A DNA stretch of 64,000 bases from a bacterium (GTDB taxonomy: Bacteria > Electryoneota > RPQS01): contig DASXUQ010000010.1 of the NCBI GenBank assembly GCA_036504735.1, positions 62,001 through 126,000 of the forward strand. Reading direction: 5' to 3'. Shown here piece by piece: positions 49,537-59,501 of the stretch. The position numbers were made by a program, and so were the translations under genes. The notes beneath the pieces are model-generated. The model was not told the DNA's origin, did no database searches, and was given only the letters and a program-made list of their open reading frames with translations. Positions within the stretch are counted from its first letter, which is position 1. The number at the start of each line of letters is the position of its first letter.

Positions 49537-49919
49537 AATCCGCAAAGCCGCCTCTCGAATACAAGGGGTATACAGGAACCGTCGAGTACAGCCCGGAAGA
49601 CAAAGTGTTCTGGGGCAAGTTGGACGGTATACGGGCTACAGTAACCTATGAAGGACACGATCCGGAATCGTTAGAGTCTGCCTTTCGAGAGTCTGTAGAA
49701 GACTATCTTGATCTATGCGCGACCAAAGGCATATCACCCGAGAAGCCATACAAAGGTACGTTCAATGTAAGGATTTCGCCAGACTTGCATCGAGCCCTTG
49801 TGCACTATGCGCAGACGGAGGACACCAATCTAAACAGTGTGGCCAAACAAGCCTTTGAACATTTCCTGCAATCTCAACATCTACACAGATCAGCCACAAG
49901 AAAGCGGCCACCCCATTGA
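49533..49919 (+). CDS. hicB: HicB-family antitoxin
   Basis: A 128-residue antitoxin with degenerate RNase-H-like domain (about 8-70; GYTGTVEYSPEDKVFWGKL, ESVEDYLDLCATKG) and a ribbon-helix-helix DNA-binding C-terminus (about 75-110; GTFNVRISPDLHRALVHYA, NSVAKQAFEHFL). It should bind HicA and repress the operon through the palindrome at 49243. Start overlaps hicA's stop (ATGA). Block is visibly lower in G+C than neighbours, consistent with transfer. Confidence 0.9.
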   Translation: MKSAKPPLEYKGYTGTVEYSPEDKVFWGKLDGIRATVTYEGHDPESLESAFRESVEDYLDLCATKGISPEKPYKGTFNVRISPDLHRALVHYAQTEDTNLNSVAKQAFEHFLQSQHLHRSATRKRPPH

Positions 49920-50029
49920 TGAGTAGAGTCATAAGAGCGTCTTAGGACTTTTTGTTCGTGGCAATTCTGCAAGTCATTCGCATTATGAATCGGCGAGTCC
50001 AGTCGTAATAGAAACATGGCCGTCAAGAC

Positions 50030-50058
50030 TTGACAGGAAGGGCGTCCGTGCATATATT
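50030..50058 (+). promoter_or_regulatory. Sigma-70-type promoter of the patatin gene
   Basis: TTGACA, 17-base spacer, TATATT, the best match to consensus in the window. GTCAA-GAC-TTGAC (50022-50034) forms a small palindrome over the -35. Confidence 0.8.
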
Positions 50059-50132
50059 GACCATCTCAAGCACGGTCGGAAGTTTGCCCGAAAGGCATTC
50101 AACACTAAGTGACTCAGGAAGGCGACAACCGG

Positions 50133-51377
50133 ATGGCAATTCTCCCCCTTCCCCAACCAAACGTTGACATGGTCGAGCAGCCGGGCGCAGCGCAGCGGCG
50201 CATTGGGCTTGCGCTCTCGGGGGGTGGTGTTCGCGCCGCCGCCTTTCATCTCGGCGTTCTGGAAAAACTGCATGAGTTCGGAATTCTTGATAACCTCGAT
50301 ATCGTGTCGTCCGTATCCGGTGGATCCATCATTGCCGCCAAATACGCGCTCGATGGCACGCGTGACTTCCCGAAGTTTTTCGACGAGATGAAATCCGCCC
50401 TCGGCAAATCGCTGGAACTTCGCACCATCAGCCACTGGACATTCCTTGCCGCGGTGGTCCTGCCCTTCTACAGCCGCACGGATGCTCTGGCGGCCACCTA
50501 CGACCGGCTCTATTACCACAAACGCACCCTTGGGGACCTTCCCGCCAGGCCGGAATTCGTCATCAATGCCACCAATGTGAACACCGGGAAGAACTGGAAA
50601 TTCCGGCGCGAAGACATGGGCGATTATGTCACGGGAATGTCGAAGAAGGCCAGCAGCTTTCCGGTGTCGCGCGCCGTTGCGGCATCCAGCGCGGCTCCGC
50701 CGCTGCTGTACCCCGTCCGCCTGCGCGCTCATAAGTATTTCGCGAAGCCTCGCTATCCGGTGACGACCATCTCCCTCAGTGACGGCGGCCTCTATGACAA
50801 TCAGGGCACTTTCGCCCTGCTTCCCAGCGGCGCAAAGGCGGCCAAGTGCACTCACATTATCTGTAGTGACGCGGCGTTCCCCTTCGACAAACAGAAGAAG
50901 TGTGTCTGGAGCTTCCTGCCCATCGCCGCGCTCCGCAATGTCGACATCCTGATGAGCCAGATTCGCAACCTGCAATATCGCAATCTGCTGTACGGGCAGT
51001 ATGCCGAGTCGATCAAGACCGCGTTCTTTGCCATCAACTGGACTCTTCCCGAAATCCTGCTGAGCATCAAGCGGAACACGCCGTCAGGGGCCGACCCGCA
51101 ACTGCTGGGCATGCTCGACACGATCCCCAAAGACCTGCTGGAGTCCCTGGACCAGACCGACTGCGAGGCCGAACTGATTCGCATTCGCGAGCAGCTTGCC
51201 AAAGATCTGAACATTCCCGAACTGGCCAACACTCTCACCAAACGCGAAATCGCCAAAGTTGCCGCCATCGGCACTCGGCTGCGCTCTCTGAGCAATGAGG
51301 AGCGGACCCGCCTCTGCCAGCATGGCGCCTCGCTCTGTGCCATGCAAGTCCGCGCCTACTGCAACGACTTGCTGTAA
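50133..51377 (+). CDS. Patatin-like phospholipase
   Basis: A 414-residue lipolytic enzyme. ATG at 50133 has AGGAAGG upstream; the GTG at 50109 is less supported. Patatin signatures: oxyanion loop SGGGVRAAAFHLGVL (about 28-42), nucleophile elbow S62 in SVSGGS, and the dyad Asp D217 in SDGGLYDNQG. It should hydrolyse phospholipid or other acyl esters via a Ser-Asp dyad. No signal peptide, so probably cytoplasmic; some patatins act as CBASS effectors, but no cyclase partner is here. Ends in a palindrome-rich gap. Confidence 0.92.
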   Translation: MAILPLPQPNVDMVEQPGAAQRRIGLALSGGGVRAAAFHLGVLEKLHEFGILDNLDIVSSVSGGSIIAAKYALDGTRDFPKFFDEMKSALGKSLELRTISHWTFLAAVVLPFYSRTDALAATYDRLYYHKRTLGDLPARPEFVINATNVNTGKNWKFRREDMGDYVTGMSKKASSFPVSRAVAASSAAPPLLYPVRLRAHKYFAKPRYPVTTISLSDGGLYDNQGTFALLPSGAKAAKCTHIICSDAAFPFDKQKKCVWSFLPIAALRNVDILMSQIRNLQYRNLLYGQYAESIKTAFFAINWTLPEILLSIKRNTPSGADPQLLGMLDTIPKDLLESLDQTDCEAELIRIREQLAKDLNIPELANTLTKREIAKVAAIGTRLRSLSNEERTRLCQHGASLCAMQVRAYCNDLL

Positions 51378-51413
51378 ACGCCGCGCCGCATCTCGCCACC
51401 CCCACCCATCGCC

Positions 51414-51437
51414 GCGCGGGGTGTCCCTACCCCGCGC
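51414..51437. repeat. Intergenic palindrome, copy 2 (as at 44712)
   Basis: GCGCGGGGT-GTCCCT-ACCCCGCGC, one base different from the copy at 44712. Confidence 0.6.
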
Positions 51438-51483
51438 GCTTCTTAACCTTTCTTCTTGTACCCTTCATGCCGACTACTATCCT

Positions 51484-51526
51484 GACGCCGCAGGCGTCGT
51501 CGGAGGGGCCGATCTAAGATCGGCCC
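51484..51526. repeat. Two adjacent palindromes
   Basis: GACGCC-GCA-GGCGTC (51484-51498) and GGGCCGATC-TAA-GATCGGCCC (51506-51526). With 51414 they make a cluster of stem-loops in the 390-base gap between the patatin gene and egtB, which otherwise holds no gene. Confidence 0.6.
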
Positions 51527-51767
51527 GCCCATCCCCAACCGCCCATCCCCGACCCACAACGCCTCGCATTCCCCATGTTCTTTGTGCATTTGTGCCGTCC
51601 TCGCCTTCAAATGAAAAGGAATAAGCCCGGTTCGTTTGGTCAAAAGTTCGTCTCGCCTCTTCAAGAGCCACCCCCAAGGTGGAACTTTCTCTTTAGGCAT
51701 GACGTAGAATTAAACATGATAAGATTAGTCATATTTTGTATGGAATTCATATAGGAAGAGATGAGTG

Positions 51768-53099
51768 ATGTCCATAACCGTGATCACTGATGCACCGCGA
51801 CGCGAGGCCGTCCAGTCCCAGGGAGTGGAGCGGCAGACCCTGCTCGAGGCCTACCGCGACACCCGCGCCCAGACCGAGAGGCTCTGTGCCCCGCTGGAGA
51901 TTGAGGACTTTGTCATCCAGACCAGTCCCGATGTCAGCCCCGCCAAGTGGCATCTGGCCCATACCACCTGGTTCTTCGAGACCTTTTTGCTCTCCAGCTT
52001 TGTGCCGGCTTACCGGCCTGTCCGCGAGGAGTACCGCTATCTCTTCAATTCCTATTATCAGGCCGTAGGACCGCGCCACGCGCGCCCGCAGCGGGGCTTC
52101 ATCTCGAGGCCTACGGTCAAGGAAATCTTCACCTACCGCGCCGAAATCGACCAGCGAATGCCCGACCTGCTGAACAGCATTCCCGAGGCGAAATGGGGCG
52201 ACGTCGCCGCCTTGACCACGCTGGGCATTCACCACGAGCAGCAGCATCAGGAGTTGCTTCTTACCGATCTAAAACATAACTTCTGGACTAACCCGCTGAA
52301 GCCCGCCTATCGCACCTCGGCAGAGGGCGCGGAGCAGAGCGCAGGAGCGGCGGGGATCATGGGCTGGATTCCGTTTGCGGGGGGAGTGCACGCGGTAGGG
52401 CATCATGGGTCCGGCTTCTGCTTCGACAATGAGCTGCCCCAGCACCGCGTATACCTTGAAGACTTTGAGCTGGCCGACAGGCTTGTCACCAACGGCGAGT
52501 ACCTCGAGTTCATGGACGCGGGAGGCTACCGCGAACCGAAGTACTGGCTCTCCGACGGTTGGGACTGGGTGCAGCGGGAGATGATCAGTGCGCCCCTGCA
52601 CTGGACCGATGAGCGCGGAAGTTGGCACGTGTTCACGCTGGACGGATTGAAGGAACTGAATCCATCCGAGCCCGTGTGCCATGTGAGCTACTACGAGGCA
52701 GAGGCCTATGCCGCATGGCGCAGCCGCCGTCTGCCCACCGAAGCGGAGTGGGAAGTGGCCGCGCTGACCGTGGAGCAATCGCGCGCGCAGGGCAATCTGC
52801 TGGAGAGCAGCGCACTGCATCCGCTGCCCATGAGCCATCCAAGCGGCGCGGTGGGACCGTTTCAGATGTTCGGCGATGTGTGGGAATGGACCAACAGCGC
52901 CTATCTGCCGTATCCCGGTTACAAAGCGGCGCCGGGCGCGCTGGGCGAATACAACGGCAAGTTCATGTCGGGGCAGATGGTGCTGAAGGGCGGGTCCTGC
53001 GCAACGCCGCGCGAACACATCCGCGCCAGCTACCGCAACTTCTTTCAGCCTGACAAAAGATGGCAGTTCACCGGAATCCGCCTCGCGGCAGATCTATAA
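51768..53099 (+). CDS. egtB: Ergothioneine biosynthesis protein EgtB (sulfoxide synthase)
   Basis: A 443-residue non-haem iron enzyme that joins cysteine or gamma-glutamylcysteine to hercynine with O2. ATG at 51768 with AGGAAGAG upstream. N-terminal DinB_2-like domain (about 25-175) supplies the iron-binding His triad: HLAHTTWFFE and HHEQQHQELLLTD. The C-terminal formylglycine-generating-enzyme-type domain (about 190-443) has the typical RLPTEAEWE and GDVWEW.NSAY and closing KGGSCATPREHIR.SYRNFF. Pair with egtD 19 bases on. Confidence 0.93.
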   Translation: MSITVITDAPRREAVQSQGVERQTLLEAYRDTRAQTERLCAPLEIEDFVIQTSPDVSPAKWHLAHTTWFFETFLLSSFVPAYRPVREEYRYLFNSYYQAVGPRHARPQRGFISRPTVKEIFTYRAEIDQRMPDLLNSIPEAKWGDVAALTTLGIHHEQQHQELLLTDLKHNFWTNPLKPAYRTSAEGAEQSAGAAGIMGWIPFAGGVHAVGHHGSGFCFDNELPQHRVYLEDFELADRLVTNGEYLEFMDAGGYREPKYWLSDGWDWVQREMISAPLHWTDERGSWHVFTLDGLKELNPSEPVCHVSYYEAEAYAAWRSRRLPTEAEWEVAALTVEQSRAQGNLLESSALHPLPMSHPSGAVGPFQMFGDVWEWTNSAYLPYPGYKAAPGALGEYNGKFMSGQMVLKGGSCATPREHIRASYRNFFQPDKRWQFTGIRLAADL

Positions 53100-53118
53100 C
53101 GCGAAGGGGGAAATTCCA

Positions 53119-54114
53119 GTGGCCGCTGTACTGCATATTCTGACGGATGGACACGTCGCGCCTGTGCTGGCTCCCGAAGAGGAGTTTGCGCGCGATATCC
53201 GCGAAGGCCTGACGCGCACGCACAAGCGGATTCCTTCCAAATACTTTTATGATGAGCGCGGGAGCCGGCTCTTTCAGCAGATCATGGCGCTCGATGAGTA
53301 CTATCTCACCCGCTGCGAGTATGAGATTCTCAAGACCCATGCGGCGGACATCAGCGCGGCGATAGGCAGCGCACCGTTCAACCTGATGGAGCTGGGCGCG
53401 GGCGACGGGTACAAGACCGATCTGCTGATTCGAGCATTGCAGAAAGACAAGCGCACCTTCCGCTATGTGCCGGTGGATATTTCGGAAAGCGCGCTGCGGG
53501 AATTGACGGAGAAGCTCGAGCGGGAATACCCGCGGCTCGAAGTGCAGGGGATTGTGGCCGATTACTTCCACGCGTTGCGCTGGCATGCGGAGCAGGGAGC
53601 ATGGCGGAACGTGGTGCTGTTTTTGGGGTCGAGCATCGGCAACATGAATCAGACCGAGACGCGGCTCTTTTTGAAGGCTCTGCGCGCGAGACTGAAGCCA
53701 AATGACCTGGCGCTGATTGGCTTCGATCTGAAGAAAGATCCCGCCATTCTGCTGCCGGCGTACAGCGATTCCAAGGGCATCACGGCTCAGTTCAATCTGA
53801 ATGTGTTGCGGAGAATCAACCGCGAACTGGAGGCGGACTTCGATCTGAACCAGTTCTTCCACTATGAAACGTGGGCGCCGGTGCGCGGCGCGATGGAGAG
53901 CTATCTGCTCAGTCGCAGAGCGCAAACCGTAACCATCGGCGCGCTGGGCATACAGGTTGCATTCGAGCCGTACGAAGCGATTCACACGGAGTATTCTTTC
54001 AAGTACACCCCGGGCGAGATCCGGCACTATGCCGCTGAAGCCGGATTTGCCGCAGCCCATGAGTATTTCGATACGCGGCACTATTTCGAGGATTCCCTCT
54101 GGCGCGCGATCTGA
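53119..54114 (+). CDS. egtD: Histidine N-alpha-methyltransferase EgtD
   Basis: A 331-residue SAM-dependent methyltransferase that trimethylates histidine to hercynine, the first step of ergothioneine synthesis. GTG at 53119 has AGGGGG upstream. Typical EgtD features: IPSKYFYDERGSRLFQ (about 38-53), LMELGAGDG SAM-binding motif (about 86-94) and FLGSSIGN (about 172-179), and the late FSFKYTPGEI step. Expressed with egtB. No EgtC/EgtE gene nearby; the C-S lyase may be encoded elsewhere. Confidence 0.94.
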   Translation: MAAVLHILTDGHVAPVLAPEEEFARDIREGLTRTHKRIPSKYFYDERGSRLFQQIMALDEYYLTRCEYEILKTHAADISAAIGSAPFNLMELGAGDGYKTDLLIRALQKDKRTFRYVPVDISESALRELTEKLEREYPRLEVQGIVADYFHALRWHAEQGAWRNVVLFLGSSIGNMNQTETRLFLKALRARLKPNDLALIGFDLKKDPAILLPAYSDSKGITAQFNLNVLRRINRELEADFDLNQFFHYETWAPVRGAMESYLLSRRAQTVTIGALGIQVAFEPYEAIHTEYSFKYTPGEIRHYAAEAGFAAAHEYFDTRHYFEDSLWRAI

Positions 54115-54165
54115 GGCGTGCCGGCGAAGGATGTCTGACTACGGAAACATAAAGGTATAGGGACG

Positions 54166-54915
54166 ATGACGCAACTGGTTCTGCTCCGGCATGGAGAGAG
54201 TATCTGGAACAAGGAAAACCTGTTTACCGGCTGGATAGATGTGGATTTGAGTGAGGACGGCAAGGCTCAGGCGAAAAAGGCCGGGCAGCTCTTGCTGGAA
54301 GGTGGTTTCAATTTCGACCTGGCCTTTACCTCAGTGCTCAAGCGGGCGATCCGCACCCTGTGGATTACCCTCGATGAGATGGATCTGATGTGGATTCCGG
54401 TAGAGAAGAGCTGGCGGCTGAATGAACGGCACTACGGCGCGCTGCAAGGGCTGAACAAGAAGGAGACCGCCGAGCGTTACGGCGATGATCAGGTGACCAT
54501 CTGGCGGCGCAGCTACGATATTCGACCGCCTGCACTGGATATGATGAGCAAGCTGTACCCGGGCAATGATCCCCGCTATGCCGGTCTGCGCACGGATGAA
54601 GTTCCCTTAACCGAATGTCTGAAGGACACCCTCGAGCGGTTCCTGCCGTACTGGCATCAGGCGATTGTGCCGCAAATCAAGGCCGGGAAGAAGGTGCTGA
54701 TCGCCGCGCACGGCAACAGCCTGCGCGCACTGGTCAAACACCTCGACCATGTGCCCGATCAGGAAATCGTCAAAATGAACATCCCCACCGGCATTCCGCT
54801 GGTCTATGAATTGGACGACAAGCTGAATCCGCTCAAGAACTACTATCTGGGTGATCCCGAAGAGGTCCGCAAAGCCACGGAGGCGGTGGCGAACCAGACG
54901 AAAGTGAAGGGATAG
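54166..54915 (+). CDS. gpmA: 2,3-bisphosphoglycerate-dependent phosphoglycerate mutase
   Basis: A 249-residue glycolytic enzyme, usual length for the dPGM family. Catalytic H9 ([10 protein letters not shown]) and H182 ([10 protein letters not shown]), with [25 protein letters not shown] and substrate-binding Arg residues all present. ATG at 54166. It interconverts 3- and 2-phosphoglycerate in the cytoplasm. Ends at a strong terminator. Confidence 0.96.
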   Translation: MTQLVLLRHGESIWNKENLFTGWIDVDLSEDGKAQAKKAGQLLLEGGFNFDLAFTSVLKRAIRTLWITLDEMDLMWIPVEKSWRLNERHYGALQGLNKKETAERYGDDQVTIWRRSYDIRPPALDMMSKLYPGNDPRYAGLRTDEVPLTECLKDTLERFLPYWHQAIVPQIKAGKKVLIAAHGNSLRALVKHLDHVPDQEIVKMNIPTGIPLVYELDDKLNPLKNYYLGDPEEVRKATEAVANQTKVKG

Positions 54916-54951
54916 GCAGAAGACTCGAGACCTGATGGCAATAGCAATTAG

Positions 54952-54978
54952 GGCTGGCACGACGTGCTGGCCTTTTTT
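54952..54978 (+). terminator. Rho-independent terminator of gpmA
   Basis: GGCTGGCAC / GTGCTGGCC (two GU pairs) with loop GAC and six T. Confidence 0.85.
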
Positions 54979-55194
54979 GTTGGGTAAACCGTGCGCACCA
55001 ATTGCGCATCGTTGAGCATGAGTGCAACATATTCACACTTGGGCAGAGTGTAAGTGCAATGGTAATATGATATAACATGCTGGTGCGGTGCTTGCAATAG
55101 AATTCACAGGGCGTGCTCTTTGCGGAGCAATCATAATTGGATAAGATGACCGACAGTGGATAGAGGATCCGGTCACCCGGACTTTGGAGGGATT

Positions 55195-58100
55195 ATGCGC
55201 ATATGGATCTTAGTGTTAGTTTTGACGTGTATTTCGGCGGCCTGGGCAGCAGATGTATGGATTCCCGTGAATGCGACGGCAAGGGGCGAAGAAAGCCGCG
55301 TAGTTGTACAGAGCACGAGCAATCAGACGTGGCAGCTCGATGTGTCTGTGGCGGGACTGACCGCGAGTCCGGTATTCCGCAACGGGCAGACCTGCTCTGA
55401 TTTAGAGCTTCCCGGCGAAACCCTTACGGATATTCGGGACCTGGCCGCACTTCCGGCGATTTCCCGGCTGATGGGCCTGCGCACTCAGGGTAATCCGATG
55501 CTGGAGGTTGTGTCCGAAGAGTGGTCGGATGTGGAAGGGACCTACACGTTAGCGGCAGCAGAGGAGAGCGCGAGCACGAATTTCCGGACCGCGCAGGATG
55601 CTTATCTTCCCGAAACCGCCGTCGCGCTGTCTGCGCGGCAGGTGATGGGTGGTGTTCCTCTGGCGAATGTACAGATTACGGCGGTCAAGTATAATGCGGC
55701 CCAGCACAAGATTCGGGTGCTGAGACGGATGACGGTGCAGGTGCACGAGAATGGCGCTCCCGCAGCCTATCCGCGCGGGATTACGGAGACGATTGCCGAG
55801 GTGCTGAGGCCTGCATTGTCCAACTGGGCCGAGATGGCGCTGGATGAACTCGTGGTGCGCGGGACGTTGCTGTACATTACGGCGGACGGAACTGTGGCGC
55901 CGCAGCAGATTGCGCCGCTGATTCAATGGCGGACGCGCAAGGGATACCGGGTGGAAGTGGCGGGACCGGCGCAGATCGGCACTCCAATGTCCACCTCGAA
56001 TGTGAAAGCCTATATTCAGTCGCGATACAACAACGCCGACCCGCCGCTGGAATTTGTGTGTATGGTCGGCGACGGGAACGGTACGTATCTGGTGCCCTCT
56101 TATGTCTATCACGCGCCGGACGAAGCGGGCGTGTTTGGCGTAGGGGACTTCGGATTTACACAGCTTGACGGCACGGATTTGCTGCCTGACGTCGCGATTG
56201 GCCGCCTGTTTTTCACATCGAGCCCCGAATTGCTGACTCAGGTGAACAAAACGCTGCGTTATGAGATGACTCCCGCTCCGCGCGCGACGGGTTCACACCC
56301 GAATTGGTTCAAGGCGGCGGCTGTGGTGGGCGATTACGACAATCAGGCGCTCTCGGTATCGCATATCCAGACAATGCGCTGGGTGCGGGAGCGGATGCTG
56401 GATGCGGGCTACACCGGTTCGAGCATCGATACTCTTTACTGGACCGACTACAGCGCGCGGATTCCGACGTCGACGATTATTGCGAGCATCAATTCCGGAG
56501 CATCGCTGTGGTGTTACCGCGGCTGGAACCGGATGAACAACTTCCCTGTGGCCGATCTGGGCGGACTGAATAACATCGGCGACTGGCCGTTCATGTTGAA
56601 CATGACCTGCAACACGAACGACTACAATCAAAGTGACGTTCCCTGTCTGGGAGAGGCCTTTATGGTGCCCACGGCTACGCCATCGAATCCTGCGGGAGCG
56701 ATTGGTTTTGTGGGCATGTCGTCGGGTGGCACGCATTCGCGATACAATAATATCCAGATGGGCGGCGCGGTACAGGGCCTCTTGAGGGAAGGAGTCCGCA
56801 CAACGGGCGCCACCCTGATGCGGGCCAAATTGGAAATGTACCGCAACTTTCCGCTCACGTCTGATTCAGCCGAAGTGAACTTCTTCTGCGGGATCACGAC
56901 GTTGCTGGGCGATCCGGCGGTGGACGTTTATACGAATACACCGGATACGCTGCTGGTTACTACTCCGGCCAGTGTACCCGCTGGAACCAACAGTCTGACC
57001 TTGACGGTGACGCGGCAGGGCGGAGTGGCGGTGGACAGCGCCTATGTGAATGTGGTGAAGGGCACGGAAGTCTTTGCCGGCGGCTATACGGCGGCGAACG
57101 GCGGGATCACGTTGAATTTTGCGACCACCACAGCGGACTCGATGTTTGTGGTGGTGTCGAAGCATAACTGCGTGGCCGCGTATCGAAGTGTAATGGTGAC
57201 GGCGTCGTCGCAGTATGTCTCCCCCGCGTCGGCAACGGTGGCACTGGACGATGATAACAACGGCACCAGCCACGGCAACGGTGATGGTCTGGCGAATCCG
57301 GGCGAGACGATTGAGGTTGCTCCGTCGCTGAAGAACTGGGGCAGCACGGCAGTCAGTGGCGTGACGGCGGTGCTTAGCACGAACGACCCGTATATCACGA
57401 GCGTCGTGGACAATACCGAAACGTACGGTACGATTGCGGCCGGCGCGACGGCCAGCCCAACGGATGATTTCGATTTCGCAGTGGCGGCGTATGCGCCAAG
57501 CGGGCATGTGGTGCAGTTTACCCTGACGGTGACCGACGGGGCATCGCACACCTGGACAAGCACGATTCCGGTGACCCTGTCCAACGCACAACTCAGCCAT
57601 GTGAGTTCGACCCTGACGGGTTCGGGGAACGGGATCCTCGATCCGGGCGAGAGTGCGCAACTCGCGGTTACGCTGCTGAACAGCGGCACTCGAGCATTGG
57701 CAGCGGGGCGGATCGGTTATCTGCACACGGACAACCGGGATGTAACGATTACGGACAGCATTGGCACCTTTGCGGCGCTGGGGGCGAACGGGCAGGGAAG
57801 CAACTCGGCGAACACCTTTGGAATCAGTGCGACCGCGCACAGTCTGCCGGGCGAGCGTATTCCGCTGACGTGCATCTTCCCCATAGCGGACGGGTTTGCG
57901 GACACGGTGAGATTCTCGCTGACGATCGGCACGGTAGCGGCCAACACGCCGACGCCGGCGGACGGCTACGGCTACTGGGCATTCGACAATACGGATACGG
58001 CTTACGAAAAGCACCCGACGTACAATTGGGTGGAAGTGGATCCGGATTCGGGAGGCTTGGGAACGCAGCAGCCGCTGGTGGATGCCGCGGATGGAAACGA

Positions 58101-59385
58101 TGCGAGCATGGTGGTGGATCTTCCGTTTTCCTTCCGCTATTACGGCCAGACCTTCAACCAGATTACGGTGTGCAGCAACGGCTGGCTGGCGATGGGTGGC
58201 GACCAGGTCTCACATACGGATTTTCGCAACTATGACATTCCGAGTGCGATCTGCGCGACGGGATTGATTGCGCCGTTCTGGGATGATCTGCGGACGTCAC
58301 AGCCCGAAGGCGCGCTGGCGGCACAGGGGCACCGTCCGGACCATGCGCTGGATGAAGGCGGAGCGAGCTGTGCGGCTTCGGTGGTCATCAACAGTTTGCC
58401 CTACACCGATACCGGATTTACCTGTGATAACCACAACGTCTGCGGGCGCAACGGGCCGGATGTGTTCTACCGTTACGATGTTCCGGCAGGCGGACAGGAA
58501 TTGACTATCAGTCTCTGCGGATCGCAGTTTGACACCTACCTGTCGGTGGCCAGTGTCTGCTGCAGCACGGCGATTGCGACCAATCATTCGGGATGCGGCG
58601 GCGGATTCGGATCGGCGATTACGCGGGTCTTCGACGGCGGTCCGATCTATATTCGGGTAGACGGGTACCAGGGGCAGTCGTGCGGCAACTACGAAATCAG
58701 CGTGACCACGCCGACGCCGGAGACGGGTCCGGGCCATCTCTGCACCTATTATGATGCGGCCAATCATCGCTTCATCGTGGAGTGGAGCGGTGTTTACAAG
58801 TACAACGCCATGGACAACCCCCGGGAGACTTTCGAGTGTATCCTGTATCAGCCGGGGTATCCGGCAACGCCCACGGGTGACGGCGAGATTCTGTTCCAGT
58901 ACCGAGACATCTCGAACGTGGCGGATGTGGCGGCGTCGAACGACTATTGCACGGTAGGCATCGAGAATCTCGATCAGACCGATGGCGTGCTTTACAGCTT
59001 CTTCAACCGGGTGAGCCCGATCATTGCGGGTGCTGCACCACTGACGAGTGGCCGGGCGATCCTGTTTACGACGAGTTCGCAGCCGCCGGCGGCGCCGCAG
59101 GCACCGGCGGGCTTGGCCGCCTTTGGCACACCGAGCAGCGTGATTCTGCGCTGGCGGGCGGTAACGGCGGATGTGACGGGCAATCCGCTGCAGAATGTTC
59201 AGTACAACATCTACCGGGGCACGGTGGGAGAATTTACTCCGGCAACGGGGACGCTGATCGCGACGGTCAGTGACACGACGTACACGGATAACGTGGGCAC
59301 GGCGGTGAAGTACTACTACATTGTGCAGACGGTGGCGAACGGGGCAAGCTCGGAGATTGTTCAACCGCACTTATTGTCGAAATAA
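55195..59385 (+). CDS. Secreted gingipain-like (C25) protein with additional modules
   Basis: A 1396-residue exported protein. ATG at 55195 (GGAGGG upstream) begins the signal peptide MRIWILVLVLTCISAAWA. Propeptide-like region to about 200; peptidase C25-like region (about 215-590) with MVGDGNGTYLVPSYVYH and DVAIGRL. Nucleophile-type C472 (NMTCNTND) is present, but the family's catalytic His (Y.GHG) is replaced: the motif reads YRGW, with W444 at the His position. After it come Ig-like/CARDB-like domains with the EF-hand-like DDDNNGTSHGNGDG, one SNGYL module related to the subtilisin gene with a PPC-like domain inserted (about 1060-1185), and a C-terminal FN3-like domain. No T9SS sorting sequence seen. 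Adhesion or a non-canonical protease. Confidence 0.82.
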   Translation: MRIWILVLVLTCISAAWAADVWIPVNATARGEESRVVVQSTSNQTWQLDVSVAGLTASPVFRNGQTCSDLELPGETLTDIRDLAALPAISRLMGLRTQGNPMLEVVSEEWSDVEGTYTLAAAEESASTNFRTAQDAYLPETAVALSARQVMGGVPLANVQITAVKYNAAQHKIRVLRRMTVQVHENGAPAAYPRGITETIAEVLRPALSNWAEMALDELVVRGTLLYITADGTVAPQQIAPLIQWRTRKGYRVEVAGPAQIGTPMSTSNVKAYIQSRYNNADPPLEFVCMVGDGNGTYLVPSYVYHAPDEAGVFGVGDFGFTQLDGTDLLPDVAIGRLFFTSSPELLTQVNKTLRYEMTPAPRATGSHPNWFKAAAVVGDYDNQALSVSHIQTMRWVRERMLDAGYTGSSIDTLYWTDYSARIPTSTIIASINSGASLWCYRGWNRMNNFPVADLGGLNNIGDWPFMLNMTCNTNDYNQSDVPCLGEAFMVPTATPSNPAGAIGFVGMSSGGTHSRYNNIQMGGAVQGLLREGVRTTGATLMRAKLEMYRNFPLTSDSAEVNFFCGITTLLGDPAVDVYTNTPDTLLVTTPASVPAGTNSLTLTVTRQGGVAVDSAYVNVVKGTEVFAGGYTAANGGITLNFATTTADSMFVVVSKHNCVAAYRSVMVTASSQYVSPASATVALDDDNNGTSHGNGDGLANPGETIEVAPSLKNWGSTAVSGVTAVLSTNDPYITSVVDNTETYGTIAAGATASPTDDFDFAVAAYAPSGHVVQFTLTVTDGASHTWTSTIPVTLSNAQLSHVSSTLTGSGNGILDPGESAQLAVTLLNSGTRALAAGRIGYLHTDNRDVTITDSIGTFAALGANGQGSNSANTFGISATAHSLPGERIPLTCIFPIADGFADTVRFSLTIGTVAANTPTPADGYGYWAFDNTDTAYEKHPTYNWVEVDPDSGGLGTQQPLVDAADGNDASMVVDLPFSFRYYGQTFNQITVCSNGWLAMGGDQVSHTDFRNYDIPSAICATGLIAPFWDDLRTSQPEGALAAQGHRPDHALDEGGASCAASVVINSLPYTDTGFTCDNHNVCGRNGPDVFYRYDVPAGGQELTISLCGSQFDTYLSVASVCCSTAIATNHSGCGGGFGSAITRVFDGGPIYIRVDGYQGQSCGNYEISVTTPTPETGPGHLCTYYDAANHRFIVEWSGVYKYNAMDNPRETFECILYQPGYPATPTGDGEILFQYRDISNVADVAASNDYCTVGIENLDQTDGVLYSFFNRVSPIIAGAAPLTSGRAILFTTSSQPPAAPQAPAGLAAFGTPSSVILRWRAVTADVTGNPLQNVQYNIYRGTVGEFTPATGTLIATVSDTTYTDNVGTAVKYYYIVQTVANGASSEIVQPHLLSK

Positions 59386-59410
59386 GATCGCTCGCGTGTG
59401 AAAATAGGCG

Positions 59411-59444
59411 AAACCGGCTCGGGAGGTCCCGAGCCGGTTTTTGT
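59411..59444 (+). terminator. Rho-independent terminator
   Basis: AAACCGGCTCGGG / CCCGAGCCGGTTT with loop AGGT and T residues after. Confidence 0.88.
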
Positions 59445-59474
59445 TTGAGGAGGAAATGGCCAGAGCTTCGCGGT

Positions 59475-59501
59475 GGCAGGGCTCTTGGGTTTTGCCCTGC
59501 C
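59475..59501. repeat. Inverted repeat in the 470-base gap before the ammonia-lyase
   Basis: GGCAGGGC / GCCCTGCC separated by 11 bases. The rest of 59445-59704 shows no real gene; ORFs there have no ribosome site or coding pattern. Confidence 0.4.
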
